A stretch of 64,000 nt of DNA from positions 178,311 through 242,310 of the forward strand of contig CAIYYN010000029.1 in assembly GCA_903930435.1 (NCBI GenBank). Reading direction: 5' to 3'. The notes beneath the pieces were generated by a model. The model did no database searches. It had not been told where the DNA came from and worked only from the letters and a program-made list of their open reading frames with translations. Below are positions 1 through 8,991 of the stretch, piece after piece. Origin of the DNA: an uncultured Hyphomicrobiales bacterium (GTDB taxonomy: Bacteria; Pseudomonadota; Alphaproteobacteria; Rhizobiales; Ancalomicrobiaceae). Numbering within the stretch: the stretch's first letter is position 1; each line of letters begins with the position of its first letter. Made by a program: the position numbers and the translations under genes.

Positions 1-878
1 ATGATGCCTGCAATGCGCTTCAAGGGAGCCTGCGCCAGATCGAATGCGCCGATATCATCGGCAACCAGGATTGCTCCTTGCGGCATGGCGCTCAGGTCCA
101 TGTCGCGTTTGCCGAGCAGTGCGAGCATGATCTGCCGACCGATCGCCAGCACGTCATCGGCGCGCGCATTGAAATAGACATCGACCATATTGGCGAAAGC
201 GGCGGCGGTTCCGTCGGTCACCACGCGCGCGGCAGTGACGGCGTCATTGCCAAGCCGGATTGTCTCGATCATTTCCGAGATCATCACCTCGTCGCCGACA
301 AGGTCACTGAGGGCGGAAATGATGCCCTGATCTGCGGTCGATAAGGTGCCGGAGGCGAGCGATGCCTGCATGCGCGCCTGAACGGTCGCAATGGCTGCTT
401 TCAGGCGCAGGATTTCCGGTTCGATGTCTGCTGCGCCAAGACTGCGGGCGGGATAATCGAGGCTTGGCGGGAAATAGGCAAAGACGGGTCCGAGCGCCAA
501 TCCGTCGCTGGCGGCAATGCCTTTCAGTCCATCAGACGAGGCGATTTCAGGTGCCGCGATTGGCTCGGGACGTGCCGCAACGGGTTCATTTGCATCAGCG
601 TGACCGGTGTCCGTGTCGAGGCCGGCATCTGGATTTTCGAGGAAGCTGATCAGGGCTTCCATGGCCGCCGCTTCATCGCTGCCGGTGGCGCGCAGGGTGA
701 CAGTCTGGTTCTCCTTGACGGCCAGCAGCATGAGCTTGACCGCGCTTTTCGCGCTGATCGCCCTGTCGCCGCTGACCAATTCGATGTTTGAATCGAATTG
801 CTTGGCCAGTTTGACAAATTGCGTCGCCGGGCGCGCGTGCAGACCTTCACGGACCCGCACGATGGTCATGTGTTCCAT
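1..878 (-). CDS. HPr-Enzyme I fusion of a PTS (partial)
   Basis: Phosphocarrier protein that would pass phosphate from phosphoenolpyruvate to the sugar-specific PTS subunits encoded just upstream. About 292 residues are visible, reading leftward and open at the window edge. Residues 1-85 are an HPr domain with the active-site histidine at about residue 14 in the motif GLHARPAT. A proline/alanine-rich linker (about 85-120) leads into the start of the Enzyme I N-terminal domain (GIAASDGLALGPVF). The ATG at 878 sits 27 bp after the EIIA stop, so this is the last visible gene of the gutM-EIIC-EIIB-EIIA operon. Fusion of HPr to EI is known in multiphosphoryl transfer proteins. The missing C-terminus should hold the PEP-binding barrel and possibly more domains. 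Confidence 0.88.
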   Translation of the reverse strand, partial: MEHMTIVRVREGLHARPATQFVKLAKQFDSNIELVSGDRAISAKSAVKLMLLAVKENQTVTLRATGSDEAAAMEALISFLENPDAGLDTDTGHADANEPVAARPEPIAAPEIASSDGLKGIAASDGLALGPVFAYFPPSLDYPARSLGAADIEPEILRLKAAIATVQARMQASLASGTLSTADQGIISALSDLVGDEVMISEMIETIRLGNDAVTAARVVTDGTAAAFANMVDVYFNARADDVLAIGRQIMLALLGKRDMDLSAMPQGAILVADDIGAFDLAQAPLKRIAGI

Positions 879-905
879 GGCAAATCCTCTTCGGACGTCG
901 GACTG

Positions 906-1286
906 TCAAGCGATGATCGTGACGGTAGTCCCGGTCACAAGTGCGGCGCTGAGGACATCGCCTTCAACGGCTGTGGCACAGATCTCGCCGGGTCGGTCGG
1001 TCGTCATCGCGCCATTGAAATTGACGACGACATGGCCGATTTCACGCACCTTGGCCCAGGCTTTCTCACCGACGGCTGTTATGAAGGCTTGCAAGGGACC
1101 GATTTCGATCCTCGATCCCGGCACCGGATCGACATCTGGGGACAAGGCTGACCGTCTATGCAGAACAGAGACCTCCGCGAGCTCCGGCGGAGCGCCTGTC
1201 TCGAAAAAGATCACAACGCCGCCCTCGGCGAGATCGGCGACATCAGGGCCAACGGCTGTGATTTCGGTCTTCCAGATAATCGACAT
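906..1286 (-). CDS. srlB: PTS glucitol/sorbitol-type EIIA component
   Basis: Cytoplasmic EIIA that accepts phosphate from HPr and passes it to EIIB. It is 126 residues long, close to E. coli SrlB as I recall it (about 123). The N-terminus (MSIIWKTEITAVGPDVADL) fits the family, and a histidine at residue 43 (VLHRRSAL) lies where the SrlB active-site His43 is expected. The motif VREIGHVVVNFNG in the C-terminal half is also typical. It sits 96 bp downstream of EIIB and 27 bp upstream of the HPr-EI fusion, in the same operon. Glucitol-type EIIA forms a family of its own, so the class assignment is firm; the substrate is not settled by sequence. Confidence 0.88.
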   Translation of the reverse strand: MSIIWKTEITAVGPDVADLAEGGVVIFFETGAPPELAEVSVLHRRSALSPDVDPVPGSRIEIGPLQAFITAVGEKAWAKVREIGHVVVNFNGAMTTDRPGEICATAVEGDVLSAALVTGTTVTIIA

Positions 1287-1382
1287 GGGTCCCTCGTGAC
1301 CGGTGATGGCTTACCGGTGTATCGGCTCGAAAAGTCAGGACCGGGCGACTTGCCTGAACACATCGCCCGGTCCGATATCATC

Positions 1383-2378
1383 TCAGAAGACGATCAGGCT
1401 GACGACCCAGGCGATAGCCACCGAAATCGGTCCCATAATTTGTCGGGACAGCAGCACGGCGGGAACACCTATTTCGATGGTTTTGGGCTTGGCCTCACCG
1501 AGCGCCAGTCCAACCGGCACGAAGTCGCAGCCGACTTGCGTGTTGTAGGCAAAGAGCGCCGGCAAGGCCATGGCAGGAGCAATGGTGCCATTTGCGATTT
1601 GCGGTCCGATGATCGCGACGCCGATGACCTGCGCGATGACGGCACCTGGTCCCAGGATTGGCGACAGGAATGGCAAGCCGCAGATCGCCGAAATCACGAT
1701 GAGGCCGACGATATTATTTGCCAGAGGTCCCATCGGCTTGGCGAGCACGTCGCCGATGCCGGTGTAGAGGATCAGGCCGATGAGCATCGTCACGAAGGCC
1801 ATGAACGGCAGCACGTTGCGGACGACCTGATCGATTGTCCGGCGACCGGCATTGAAGAAGATGCCGACGACCCGGCCCATGACGCGTCCGATGCCTGAGA
1901 TCAGACCAATGAAACCACCCTCGTCCTGCTGCATCGGAGTTGCCTTTGGAGTTGTTGTTGTTGAGGAGGCAGTTGCACCGCCAGCTTTGGTGACTGCCTC
2001 TGATCCGTCCGCCATGACAATATCTTCTGGCTTCACGCCCGAAACATAGATGTCCTCGGTGATGAATTGCGCCAGTGGACCGGACTGGCCAACGGGCGTG
2101 AGATTGACGGTCGGAATGCGCTTGCGGGGATAAACTCCGCACCGCGCTGTACCGCCGCAATCGACAACGACAACGGCCATTTCGCTCTCAAGCGGTGGTG
2201 CACGGAAACCATCAACGGCTTCGGCACCGGTCAGGTCGGCAATGCGTTGCGCGACGGGATGGATGCCGCCACCCGTGACCGAGACGACCTTGTTGCGCTG
2301 CTCGGTCGGCTCGATGACGAGCGGACCGCCCCAGCCACCTTTGCCCTGGCTGATCTTGACTGCCTTGAAGGATGACAT
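1383..2378 (-). CDS. srlE: PTS glucitol/sorbitol-type EIIB component with membrane part
   Basis: EIIB carries the phosphorylated cysteine that transfers phosphate to the incoming polyol. It is 331 residues long. The N-terminal soluble domain has the SrlE hallmarks KGGWGGPL and VDCGGTARCGVYPRKRIPT, with cysteines at 74 and 80, one of which should be the phosphocysteine. The motif SGPLAQFITEDIYVSGV follows, then an acidic, alanine-rich linker. The C-terminal half is hydrophobic (LPFMAFVTMLIGLIL, LPFLSPILGPGAVIAQVIG), as in E. coli SrlE. The gene follows EIIC by 17 bp. Family membership is clear; the substrate could be sorbitol or a shorter or branched polyol. Confidence 0.9.
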   Translation of the reverse strand: MSSFKAVKISQGKGGWGGPLVIEPTEQRNKVVSVTGGGIHPVAQRIADLTGAEAVDGFRAPPLESEMAVVVVDCGGTARCGVYPRKRIPTVNLTPVGQSGPLAQFITEDIYVSGVKPEDIVMADGSEAVTKAGGATASSTTTTPKATPMQQDEGGFIGLISGIGRVMGRVVGIFFNAGRRTIDQVVRNVLPFMAFVTMLIGLILYTGIGDVLAKPMGPLANNIVGLIVISAICGLPFLSPILGPGAVIAQVIGVAIIGPQIANGTIAPAMALPALFAYNTQVGCDFVPVGLALGEAKPKTIEIGVPAVLLSRQIMGPISVAIAWVVSLIVF

Positions 2379-2395
2379 GATCTCGATCTCCCCCT

Positions 2396-3157
2396 TCAGA
2401 GTTCAACGCCCTGGCGGCTGGCCAGGATAGCGGTGATACGTTCAGTGACGATACCCTTGAAGAGGATCACGACGAGGCCGACAATGGCGTACCAGATGGC
2501 GACCTGAACGTGGAAGCCATGAGCAACCTTGCCCTTCTGTTCCAGTTCGAGCAGAGCGACCAGCACGCCGCCCCAGACGAAATATTCACCGGGATTGATG
2601 TGCGGGAACAGGCCGAGCGGCGGATGCACATAGGACACAGCCGCGTCATAAAAGGCGGGCTTGTGCTTTTCTTCCAGGAACGAGCCGAAAGTGTAGGCCA
2701 TCGGATTGGTCAGGAAGAACACGGCCAGCAACGGCAGCAGTGTATATCGTGTCAGCGCGATCTTGCCTGCGCCGCGCGCCAGACCATGCACCCGCTCTTC
2801 GCCGACGAGCGCCGTTACCGCATAGAACGCAGTCATCAGCACGATCAGCGTCGGGATGATGCCGGTCACAAAGCCCGTGAAGACCTCGCCACCTTTCTGG
2901 AAGATGCCGATGAAATAGACGCCAGCCTGGGCGAGCCAGCCGAGCTGGGTTTCCTTGGGCAGGGTTGCGAGCTTGGCCTTGTAATCATCGATCTGGGCAG
3001 CAGACGGCGCATCGGCCACCAGCGTCAGATAATGATTGGCGGTATCCTTGAGGCTACCGGTTCCGTGCATCGCGGCATCTGCGACATAACTGCCTGCCAG
3101 CCTGAGGTGCTCAGGTCCGGTATCGGCAAACTGTGCCGCCATTGAAATGAGTGACAT
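2396..3157 (-). CDS. srlA: PTS glucitol/sorbitol-type EIIC membrane component
   Basis: Membrane channel component of the polyol PTS. The chosen ATG at 3157 follows a strong ribosome site (GGAGG) by a few bases and gives 253 residues. The core matches SrlA: GIFQKGGEVFTGFVTGIIP, FFLTNPMAYTFGSFLEEKHKPAFYDAAVSYVHP, GLFPHINPGEYFVWGG. E. coli SrlA is about 187 residues. The extra length is an N-terminal segment of about 70 residues before the FQKGGEVF motif, predicted soluble and of unknown role. It lies between gutM (194 bp gap) and EIIB (17 bp gap). Confidence 0.9.
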   Translation of the reverse strand: MSLISMAAQFADTGPEHLRLAGSYVADAAMHGTGSLKDTANHYLTLVADAPSAAQIDDYKAKLATLPKETQLGWLAQAGVYFIGIFQKGGEVFTGFVTGIIPTLIVLMTAFYAVTALVGEERVHGLARGAGKIALTRYTLLPLLAVFFLTNPMAYTFGSFLEEKHKPAFYDAAVSYVHPPLGLFPHINPGEYFVWGGVLVALLELEQKGKVAHGFHVQVAIWYAIVGLVVILFKGIVTERITAILASRQGVEL

Positions 3158-3351
3158 AGGTTCCTCCTGTCTTTTTTTGCCTAAAGTCCCAGTCGACGCT
3201 GATGCGGATCGCCCGAATGACCGGGACATGTCATCACGCGCCTTTACGGCGGTTCGCATCTGGTTGCTGACACCAACGGGGTGTCTGCCCAGCTGCAAAC
3301 GTCAGGTCTCGCGTCGGAGGTGCAGAGACCACCGGCACGTCACGTTTTCCG

Positions 3352-3837
3352 TCAGATGACGGCCATTGAAAGGTTTGCAGAGCTGCGCTCCGTTGACGGC
3401 TGGTCTGATCGAGACCCCATTGATTCGGCCTTGCGGAGGCGTACGCCGTCGATTTGCTCGATGGCCTTGGCGACGGCCAATCCCAGTGATTTCGCCGACT
3501 TGCCGACTGAGCCGTCTGCGAACGCGGCTGACTTGGCGCGCAGTTCATCCAGTGTCAGACCGTCGAATTCGCGCAGGGGCTGGAATTTCGCAAAGACGGA
3601 TCGGCCGGACATCACGGCGATACGGTCAACGATCAGCTGGTCAGAGACAACAACGAGGGCGATCGTGCCCTTGGCGAATCGACCGCGCATGAAGCCTGTG
3701 CCGACGAAACCTGTCTGGAACCGTTGTTCGATATCGCCGAGCGCTTGGCGATAATGTCGCATCTGCATCCAGACGCCGACGGACTGCAGCGCCCAGACGA
3801 TCACCAGCAACAACACCGCAATCTGCCAAGTGGCCAT
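3352..3837 (-). CDS. gutM: GutM-family glucitol operon activator
   Basis: 161-residue protein of the GutM (SrlM) family, which in E. coli activates the glucitol operon. The N-terminus has one membrane segment (IAVLLLVIVWALQSVGVW), followed by GTGFMRGRFAKGTIALVVV and DGLTLDEL, features I recognise in the family. It is about 40 residues longer than E. coli SrlM, mainly at the C-terminus. It is the first gene of the leftward PTS operon and is divergent from the DXR-like gene. In enterics GutM works with a DeoR-type repressor (SrlR/GutR) and here none is seen, so the mode of control is unclear. Confidence 0.8.
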   Translation of the reverse strand: MATWQIAVLLLVIVWALQSVGVWMQMRHYRQALGDIEQRFQTGFVGTGFMRGRFAKGTIALVVVSDQLIVDRIAVMSGRSVFAKFQPLREFDGLTLDELRAKSAAFADGSVGKSAKSLGLAVAKAIEQIDGVRLRKAESMGSRSDQPSTERSSANLSMAVI

Positions 3838-4216
3838 GAAACACCCTCCCCTGTTCGCGGTCGCCGATTGTGTCCCGGTCGTTCCCGCTGGCCTCTATCA
3901 ACCATGACAACAATTGGAACACTTGTCTTTCACATAGTCAATATGTAACGATCGAGTAATCCGCATTTGACTCAAAATTGGCCGTTTTCTCTTGTTTTTG
4001 TTGAATTAATTCGTGCCTCGCATTTCGTGTGCACCGATTTTTGACCTGCCGTGGCTGATTTTTAATGTGAACATGTTGATTGACAGAATAACAAAAGTAC
4101 ATTATCCGCTAACCCCAACAGGAGGATATAACAAGCACCATCGACCGATGCGGAATTGGGTGCGGGCGTGTTCGCCAGCAGGCCTCGGTGGAAAAGAAAC
4201 GGGTTGGGAGGACAGG
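3838..4216. promoter_or_regulatory. Divergent control region between PTS operon and DRL-aco operon
   Basis: No gene is supported in this 379-bp AT-rich stretch. It separates two divergent operons and must hold both promoters. A consensus TTGACA lies at 4080-4085 pointing right. At a 17-bp spacing its -10 would be the poor TATCCG, so the promoter is only a candidate. A perfect 10-bp palindrome GAATTAATTC lies at 4003-4012 and could be an operator. A strong AGGAGG at 4120-4125 has no start codon at normal distance; the real gene starts at 4217 behind its own GGGAGGACAGG. The stray site may be chance or mark a short leader. Confidence 0.45.
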
Positions 4217-5539
4217 ATGGCTGGTATTGTAAAAGTTGGTTTCGCGGCAGAATTGGCAGCTTATGAGGCGGCACATGGTCCGGTGACTGTGGGCCTTGCC
4301 GGTGCTGGCCAGATGGGAACCGACATCGTCGTCCAGATCGAACTCATGCCCGGCATCCGGCTCGGCTGCTTGTCCGAAGTGCACGAGCAGCGCACGATCG
4401 CCGCCCTTGAGATGTCCGGGCGTGATCGCAGCGGCTGGGTGCAGGCGAATACGGCAGTGGCTGTCGATGCTGCGATTGAGCAGGGTAAGGTGGCTGTGAC
4501 CGGCGACTACAAGGCGCTGTGTTCTGCGGCCCATATCGACGTCGTCATCGACGCCACCGGTAACCCCAATATAGGCACGCTGATCGCGCTTGAAGCCATG
4601 AAGCATGGCAAGCACGTCGTGATGCTGAACGTCGAGGCCGACGTTACCATCGGGCGGTTCCTGCGCGAGGAAGCCCGCAAGGCCGGTGTCATCTATACGG
4701 GTGCAGCCGGTGACGAACCAGCCGCCACCCTTGAAATCATTGGATTCGCGCAATCGCTCGGCTTCGAGATTGTCGCTGCTGGCAAGGGCAAGAACAATCC
4801 GCTCAAGTTTGACGCCACGCCCGACGAATATGCAGAAGAGGCCCACCGTCGCAACATGAACGCCCGGATGCTGGTCGAATTTGTCGACGGCTCCAAGACG
4901 ATGATCGAAATGACGGCGGTCGCCAATGCGACAGGTCTCGCGCCCGACATTCCGGGCATGCATGGACCGGCAGCGACTCGGGATGAACTGGCGCAGGTTC
5001 TGTGCACGAAGGCGGACGGCGGCGTGCTGAACAAGTCAGGCGTCGTCGATTATTCTATCGGCAAGGGCGTCGCTCCCGGCGTCTTCTGCGTGGTGAAGCC
5101 GCGTCATGACCGGGTGACCGAACGCATGACCGATCTGAAGGTCGGTCCTGGCCCCTGCTACACGATTTTCCGCCCCTATCACCTGACAAGCCTTGAAGTG
5201 CCGTTGTCCGCCATTCGGGCCGTTGCCAAGAAGCAGCCGGACATGGAGCCGATTGATCGCCCGGTCGCGGAATGCATCTCGGTCGCCAAGCGGGATCTGA
5301 CGCCCGGACAGGTGCTTGGCCGGATCGGCGAATACGATTATCGCGGCTTTGCCATGACCTGGAGCGAGGCGCGCGACGCGCGCGGCATTCCACTGGGTCT
5401 GGCAGAACGGGCGACAGTCATCAAGCCGATCAAGGCGGGTGAGAAATTGACTTATGACAACTGCCGTCCCGATGACTCGCTTCTGGTGACGCAGATACGT
5501 CAGCGACTGGATCAATCAGACGCCGTGTTCGTCGTCTGA
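4217..5539 (+). CDS. DXR-like (DRL) NAD(P)-dependent oxidoreductase with SAF domain
   Basis: 440-residue oxidoreductase with an N-terminal Rossmann fold (GLAGAGQMG at 26-34) and a C-terminal SAF-type region (SVAKRDLTPGQVLGRIG onward). The body resembles, as I recall it, the Brucella DXR-like enzyme DRL: GKHVVMLNVEADVTIG, GAAGDEPAATLEI, GKGKNNPLKFDATPDEY, RRNMNARMLVEFVDGSKT and SGVVDYSIGKGVAPGVF. DRL interconverts 1-deoxyxylulose 5-phosphate and 2-C-methylerythritol 4-phosphate with NADP(H), and is unrelated to classical IspC. Databases often call the family homoserine-dehydrogenase-like. The ATG at 4217 has a good ribosome site; a longer frame from 4013 lacks one. It leads an operon with acoABC and is divergent from a polyol PTS, which suggests a catabolic rather than biosynthetic job (inference). 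Confidence 0.75.
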   Translation: MAGIVKVGFAAELAAYEAAHGPVTVGLAGAGQMGTDIVVQIELMPGIRLGCLSEVHEQRTIAALEMSGRDRSGWVQANTAVAVDAAIEQGKVAVTGDYKALCSAAHIDVVIDATGNPNIGTLIALEAMKHGKHVVMLNVEADVTIGRFLREEARKAGVIYTGAAGDEPAATLEIIGFAQSLGFEIVAAGKGKNNPLKFDATPDEYAEEAHRRNMNARMLVEFVDGSKTMIEMTAVANATGLAPDIPGMHGPAATRDELAQVLCTKADGGVLNKSGVVDYSIGKGVAPGVFCVVKPRHDRVTERMTDLKVGPGPCYTIFRPYHLTSLEVPLSAIRAVAKKQPDMEPIDRPVAECISVAKRDLTPGQVLGRIGEYDYRGFAMTWSEARDARGIPLGLAERATVIKPIKAGEKLTYDNCRPDDSLLVTQIRQRLDQSDAVFVV

Positions 5540-5673
5540 TTCAAGATTTGGCGGTTTCAAGGTGACAGGTTTCGAAGCGGCCAGGCCACGAGACGGTGGC
5601 TTGCGCAGCGCAGGAGACGTGCGCCCAGAAAACAGCCTGAAACCGACGCGCCTATAACAGAGGGATCATCGCC

Positions 5674-6699
5674 ATGGCGAGCAATGCCTTACCCAAGGAC
5701 GCACGCGCAGTGCCCAATCGGCCCGCAATTTACGACGAGTTGGGTGTTCCCGCTCTTGCCGACGCCTTCCGCAAGATGCAGCTCATCCGCCGCTTCGAGG
5801 AAAGCGCCGAGGAGAGTTACATGCGCGGCCTCATCCACGGGACGATGCATCTGTCCATCGGACAGGAAGCCACGGCGGTCGGTATCTGTTCGGCACTCGC
5901 CGAGACCGATTACATCACCTCGACGCATCGCGGACATGGTCACTGCATTGGCAAGGGCGGCGACGTGAAGCGCATGTTCGCCGAGTTTTTCGGCAAGGAA
6001 GATGGCTATTGCCACGGTCGCGGTGGCTCGATGCATATCGCAGATCCGACCATGGGCAATCTTGGTGCAAACGGGATCGTCGGCGGCGGCATTCCGATCG
6101 CGGTTGGTGCCGCGCTCGCCTCCAAACGGCTTGGCAACGGGCGTGTCGCCGTCTCGTTTTTTGGGGATGGTGCCAACAATGAAGGGGCCTTCCACGAGGC
6201 ACTGAACATGGCGTCGGTCTGGACGCTGCCCGTGGTTTTCGTGTGCGAAAACAATCAGTACGGCATGTCGACGTCGACGGAACGCTCAACCGCCGTCAAA
6301 AATGTCGCTGATCGTGCCGTCGCCTATGACATGCCAGGTGTCATCGTTGACGGTAACAAGTTTGCTGCCGTTGCGACCGCTGCTCGCGAAGCTGTCGCCC
6401 GGGCGCGGTCCGGCGGTGGACCGACCTTGATCGAATGCAAGACCTACCGGACGCGCGGTCATTCCCGCTCGGATCGCAATCGCTATCGGACCAAGGAAGA
6501 AATCGAAAGCTGGATTGAACGGGATCCGATCCTGGCACTGGAAAATGATCTGATCACCTATGATTTGCTGTCGCAGGCGGAAATCGACGAGATCCGGGCC
6601 GACGTCGAGACGGAAATCACCGAAGCGCTCGCATTTGCCGCCGCCTCGCCGTCGCCAGCTGTCAGTTCCCTCACGCGCCACGTCTACACGACGGTTTGA
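5674..6699 (+). CDS. acoA: Acetoin dehydrogenase-type E1 alpha subunit
   Basis: Thiamine-diphosphate-dependent E1 alpha, which with AcoB cleaves an acyloin or decarboxylates a 2-oxo acid and passes the acyl group to lipoyl-E2. It is 341 residues long. The ThDP motif runs from FGDGANNEG (about 163-171) to ENNQYG (192-197), with GATGN-like and RGHGH motifs before it and the [17 protein letters not shown] loop after. The length fits AcoA and short PDH E1 alpha chains. The ATG at 5674 is preceded by AGAGGGA. The gene is 134 bp after the DRL gene and 10 bp before acoB. A pyruvate or branched-chain dehydrogenase E1 is the alternative; the hydrolase-type E2 downstream favours the acetoin class. Confidence 0.83.
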   Translation: MASNALPKDARAVPNRPAIYDELGVPALADAFRKMQLIRRFEESAEESYMRGLIHGTMHLSIGQEATAVGICSALAETDYITSTHRGHGHCIGKGGDVKRMFAEFFGKEDGYCHGRGGSMHIADPTMGNLGANGIVGGGIPIAVGAALASKRLGNGRVAVSFFGDGANNEGAFHEALNMASVWTLPVVFVCENNQYGMSTSTERSTAVKNVADRAVAYDMPGVIVDGNKFAAVATAAREAVARARSGGGPTLIECKTYRTRGHSRSDRNRYRTKEEIESWIERDPILALENDLITYDLLSQAEIDEIRADVETEITEALAFAAASPSPAVSSLTRHVYTTV

Positions 6700-6709
6700 G
6701 AGGCTAGTC

Positions 6710-7705
6710 ATGGACCAGATCGTGCGTGAACTGAGTTTTGCCCAGGCCATTCAGGAAGCCCTGTCGATCGCAATGGAGCGCGACCCCCGCGTGTTCCTCA
6801 TGGGCGAAGACATCGGCGTTTATGGCGGCGCCTTCCAGGTCACCGGCGACCTCGTGCATCGCTTTGGCGAAGATCGCGTCATGGATACGCCGATTTCCGA
6901 ACTCGGCGGCGCTGGCGTTGCTGTGGGGGCCGCGCTCGGCGGCATGTTGCCGGTCTATGAATTCCAGTTCTCCGACTTTGCCACGCTCGCCATGGAGCAG
7001 ATCGTCAATCAGGCGGCTAAACTGCGCTACATGCTCGGCGGCAGCGTTTCCGTGCCGCTTGTGATGCGCCTGCCCTGCGGATCGGGGACTGGTGCAGCGG
7101 CCCAGCACAGCCAGAGCCTTGAGGCCTGGTTCGCGCATGTGCCCGGATTGAAAGTTGTTCAACCCTCCAGTCCACATGACGCCAAGGGCCTGCTGCTCGC
7201 CGCGATTGCCGACCCTGATCCGGTAATCATCTTTGAGCACAAGCTGCTTTACAAGACCAGGGGCGCTGTGCCGGAAGGTCATTACACCGTGCCGCTCGAC
7301 AAGGCCGAGACGAAGCGTGTCGGCAAGGACGGAACGATTGTCGCGACCGCGATCATGGTAGTCAAGGCACTGGAAGCGGCGGCTGAACTGGCAAAGGAAG
7401 GCATCGATCTGGAGGTCATCGACCTGCGCTCGCTGCGCCCGATTGACGTGCCCGCCATTGTCGCCAGCGTGACAAAAACCCACCGGCTGATGTGCGTCTA
7501 TGAAGGCGTCAAGTCGCTCGGGATTGGCGCTGAAATCTCGGCAGCGATTGCCGAGAGTGATGCGTTCGATTTCCTTGATGCACCGATCATCCGGCTGGGC
7601 GGGGCTGAAGTTCCCATTCCGTACAACCCGGAACTGGAAAAAGCAGCCGTGCCGCAGGTTGCCGATATTGTCGCTGCCGGGCGGCGATTGGTCAGGGGGC
7701 GCTGA
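6710..7705 (+). CDS. acoB: Acetoin dehydrogenase-type E1 beta subunit
   Basis: 331-residue transketolase-like beta subunit that completes the E1 heterotetramer with AcoA. Family motifs include [65 protein letters not shown] and the C-terminal transketolase domain ([35 protein letters not shown]). The ATG at 6710 lies 10 bp after the acoA stop. The acoC start codon overlaps the last base of this gene, so translation is coupled. A longer in-frame extension from 6560 overlaps acoA and was not used. Confidence 0.87.
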   Translation: MDQIVRELSFAQAIQEALSIAMERDPRVFLMGEDIGVYGGAFQVTGDLVHRFGEDRVMDTPISELGGAGVAVGAALGGMLPVYEFQFSDFATLAMEQIVNQAAKLRYMLGGSVSVPLVMRLPCGSGTGAAAQHSQSLEAWFAHVPGLKVVQPSSPHDAKGLLLAAIADPDPVIIFEHKLLYKTRGAVPEGHYTVPLDKAETKRVGKDGTIVATAIMVVKALEAAAELAKEGIDLEVIDLRSLRPIDVPAIVASVTKTHRLMCVYEGVKSLGIGAEISAAIAESDAFDFLDAPIIRLGGAEVPIPYNPELEKAAVPQVADIVAAGRRLVRGR

Positions 7706-8991
7706 TGGCAACCGACGTCATTCTGCCGCGCGTCGACATGGACATGACGACGGGTCGGGTATCGCACTGGTTCGTCAAGGCCGGTGAGCGCATCGAAAAG
7801 GGCGCGCCCCTGTTCGAGATCGAGACAGACAAGGCCGCGATGGAAATCGATGCGCCAGCCTCTGGCCGCGTGCAGATCATCGTCACTGTCGGAACACAGG
7901 TGCCGGTCGGCAGCACGGTCGGCTGGATTTTGGCCGATGGCGAAGGCGAGGTCACGGCCATCGCTTCGGACGCGCTGCCGGACGTGGCAGAAGACGGCGT
8001 ACCGGGTTCCGTCGATGCTGTTGAGGCGCCCCTGCCTGCGTCTGACGCAGCCCCCGAAAGCGGCCAGATCCGGGCGACACCGCTCAGTCGCCGTCTCGCG
8101 GCGACGCATGGTCTGGACCTCGCCGATATCCCCGGAACCGGCCCGAATGGCCGCGTGCAGGCTGCCGATGTCGAGGTATTGATCGGGAAATCGACTGCAA
8201 ATCCAATGGATTCGGATAACATCTTGAACAGCGCATGGCTGCGTCAGGGGGCTGGTGCAAGCGCTGGTGATCCGATCATCCTTATTCACGGCTTCGGGTC
8301 CGACCTCGGGGGATGGCGACCATTCGTGCAGGGCGTCACGACGGATCGGGCGATTTACGCCGTCGATCTGCCGGGACATGGCGGTTCGTCTCTGGGGGCC
8401 TCAAGAACCGTTTCCGATATGGCGAACCGGGTCGTGGAGTCGCTTTTGGGCGCCGGAATCAAGGGCGGTCATCTCGTCGGGCATTCGCTTGGCGGGGCGG
8501 TGGCGACGATGGTGGCGGCTGATTCCCGGATCGCCGCGCGGTCACTGATGCTGATTGCGCCGGGCGGGCTTGGTCCCGACATCAACGCCGGATTCGTGAA
8601 TGGTTTTGCAGCGGCAGAACACGAGGACAGCATAGCCGCCTGGATGCTTGAACTCGTCTTTGACGGCGCAATCATGACGCCTGCACTGATCAAGGCGACA
8701 GTCAAGGCTCGTGCCGCCGCCGCCAGTCACGAGACATTGTCGGTGCTTGCCAGAAGCCTGTTCCCTGATGGCACGCAAGCCACCAATGTCTCGGATCTCT
8801 TGCGGAAACTGACCCTTCCAACGCGGGCCGTATTCGGGCGCCTTGACCGGATTGTGCCCGTCGCGCACGCGAGCCGACTGGGTGGTATGGTCGCAGTGCA
8901 TGTGTTCGATGACGTCGGCCATCTTCCCCACTATGAGAAGCGGGACGAGGTCGCGACCCTGCTCCTGCAACACATTCGCTCTGCGGGCTAA
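7705..8991 (+). CDS. acoC: Acetoin dehydrogenase E2: lipoyl domain plus alpha/beta hydrolase
   Basis: 428-residue protein with three parts. Residues 1-80 are a lipoyl domain with the lipoyl lysine at 43 (ETDKAAMEI). Residues about 121-160 are a peripheral-subunit-binding domain ([30 protein letters not shown]). Residues 188-428 are an alpha/beta hydrolase fold with LIHGFGS, nucleophile elbow GHSLGG (Ser 261), an acid in GRLDRIVP and His in [10 protein letters not shown]. This layout, with a hydrolase in place of the usual E2 acyltransferase domain, is what I recall of AcoC in pseudomonads and Cupriavidus. It marks the complex as acetoin-dehydrogenase type. No E3 (AcoL) gene is nearby, so E3 must come from elsewhere. 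Confidence 0.87.
   Translation: MATDVILPRVDMDMTTGRVSHWFVKAGERIEKGAPLFEIETDKAAMEIDAPASGRVQIIVTVGTQVPVGSTVGWILADGEGEVTAIASDALPDVAEDGVPGSVDAVEAPLPASDAAPESGQIRATPLSRRLAATHGLDLADIPGTGPNGRVQAADVEVLIGKSTANPMDSDNILNSAWLRQGAGASAGDPIILIHGFGSDLGGWRPFVQGVTTDRAIYAVDLPGHGGSSLGASRTVSDMANRVVESLLGAGIKGGHLVGHSLGGAVATMVAADSRIAARSLMLIAPGGLGPDINAGFVNGFAAAEHEDSIAAWMLELVFDGAIMTPALIKATVKARAAAASHETLSVLARSLFPDGTQATNVSDLLRKLTLPTRAVFGRLDRIVPVAHASRLGGMVAVHVFDDVGHLPHYEKRDEVATLLLQHIRSAG

Noticed and set aside
4109..4963. 284-codon minus-strand frame over the start of the DRL gene
   Set aside because: Antisense to the Rossmann domain of a recognised enzyme; its start lies in the divergent control region.
6704..7711. 335-codon minus-strand frame covering acoB
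   Set aside because: Antisense shadow of a well-supported gene; no ribosome site or family sequence.
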